This document shows, piece after piece, positions 63,428-64,000 of a stretch of 64,000 nucleotides of DNA (its first letter is position 1; the number at the start of each line of letters is the position of its first letter). The notes beneath the pieces are model-generated. The model was not told the DNA's origin and ran no database searches. It saw only the letters and a program-made list of their open reading frames with translations. This DNA is from Pseudomonas palmensis (GTDB taxonomy: Bacteria > Pseudomonadota > Gammaproteobacteria > Pseudomonadales > Pseudomonadaceae). The stretch covers positions 62,001 through 126,000 of the forward strand of contig NZ_JAFKEC010000009.1 in NCBI RefSeq assembly GCF_017848315.1. The letters run 5' to 3'. Position numbers and translations under genes: made by a program.

Positions 63428-64000
63428 ATGTCAGACATTCTTCAGCTCCCTTCCGGTTATTTGTCGCCCGTCGGCGACTTTGCCCGGCACAACACCCAGA
63501 CCCTCGGCGGCGTCAGCCACCTGTGGCAGGACTTCTTTGCCCAGGCGTTGGCAGAGCAGCAGGGTGAAGGTGCGCAGGAAGGTCAGCTGGCGGTCCCCGA
63601 GGTCGACACCGTCACCGGCGAACCGATTGCCGGCAGCCAGACCCTGGCGCAGATCCACAGCCAGCGCCTGTGCGACGTGCACGACACCATCGTCGCCCCG
63701 CCCGAGCCGCTGTTCCTGCCGATTGCCGAATTCGAACTGGACCTGCTGGACAAGCCTGCGCCGCCATTCAGCGCGCTGGAACTGGTAGAGCAGCAGCGCC
63801 AGCTGGACATCAGCAACAACTGGGTGCGCCCGGTGGTGATGAGCCAGGGTCATCCGCTGCCGCAGCCAGGCCCGGCGCCGCAACCCTACCCGTTGCACCT
63901 GCCGATCGCGGAGCTGGAAGCCAGCCTGCTCGACCCGGCGCCGGAGCCGTTCGACCAGGCCACGCTGCTCAAGCAGCAGTCGGACCTGGAGTTCGACCTC
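63428..64000 (+). CDS. Unrecognised repeat protein, 5' part only
   Basis: The frame from the ATG at 63428 (MSDILQLPSGYLSPVGDFAR) is open for 191 codons and leaves the window. It shows an internal repeat: residues 95-128 (LFLPIAEFELDLLDKPAPPF and on) align with 156-189 (LHLPIAELEASLLDPAPEPF and on), 61 residues apart. Each unit is acidic and amphipathic, followed by a basic/Gln patch (VEQQRQLD, LKQQSDLE); a Pro-rich linker (HPLPQPGPAPQPYP) lies between. No signal peptide. It is divergent from rsmJ. The Pro-rich look could earn a TonB-like label, but I see no membrane anchor. Confidence 0.75.
   Translation, partial: MSDILQLPSGYLSPVGDFARHNTQTLGGVSHLWQDFFAQALAEQQGEGAQEGQLAVPEVDTVTGEPIAGSQTLAQIHSQRLCDVHDTIVAPPEPLFLPIAEFELDLLDKPAPPFSALELVEQQRQLDISNNWVRPVVMSQGHPLPQPGPAPQPYPLHLPIAELEASLLDPAPEPFDQATLLKQQSDLEFDL

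Overview
The window is a contiguous piece of a Pseudomonas chromosome. It most likely comes from the P. putida group: GC is high, the gene order mutS-fdxA-rsmZ-rpoS-nlpD-pcm-surE-truD-ispF is typical, and the intergenic repeats look like P. putida REP elements (CTTCGCCGGC...GCCGGCTCCTACAG type). Almost every gene is core housekeeping, tightly packed and intact. I see no rRNA, tRNA, CRISPR array, insertion sequence or prophage.

Region by region. 1-8.3 kb: the mutS 3' end and fdxA (+) face the small RNA rsmZ and the stationary-phase block rpoS, nlpD, pcm, surE, truD, ispF (-). Next come the glutathione-dependent formaldehyde genes fghA and adhC (-) with a divergent LysR regulator (+). 9.4-35.3 kb: a long minus-strand run carries ispD-ftsB-eno-kdsA-pyrG-tilS-accA-dnaE-rnhB-lpxB-lpxA-fabZ-lpxD-skp-bamA-rseP-dxr-cdsA-uppS-frr-pyrH-tsf-rpsB. 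Read from rpsB, it joins translation factors, isoprenoid and phospholipid precursors, outer-membrane assembly, lipid A synthesis, DNA replication and central metabolism. 35.7-40.4 kb: divergent map-glnD-dapC (+). 40.4-43.9 kb: a small variable-looking patch with an unusual metzincin-type metalloprotease, a CPA1 Na+/H+ antiporter and a nicotinamidase. 43.9-53.2 kb: an Spx/YffB-like protein, dapD, the CsdA-CsdE-TcdA cluster for tRNA ct6A formation, an NdvB-like GH17-GT2 glucan synthase, dapE, rlmA and a small conserved gene. 53.3-64 kb: a cold-shock protein, plsB, two small envelope proteins, an RND efflux pump with a divergent TetR regulator, rsmJ, and the 5' part of an unrecognised repeat-containing gene that runs off the end.

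Lysine and peptidoglycan precursor genes (dapC, dapD, dapE) are spread over three plus-strand clusters. Envelope biogenesis dominates: lpxA/B/D, fabZ, kdsA, skp, bamA, rseP, dxr, cdsA, uppS, accA, plsB, ispD, ispF. Non-coding signals are among the more informative parts: rsmZ with its GacA-type upstream site, the rpsB leader and rpsB-tsf attenuator, four tandem hairpins between tsf and pyrH, REP-derived inverted repeats, a terminator abutting the ispF start codon, and ribosome-binding sites buried in hairpins before tilS and the metalloprotease gene. I found no clearly new multi-gene system. The best candidates for something undescribed are the metalloprotease gene with its occluded ribosome-binding site and the repeat protein at the right edge.
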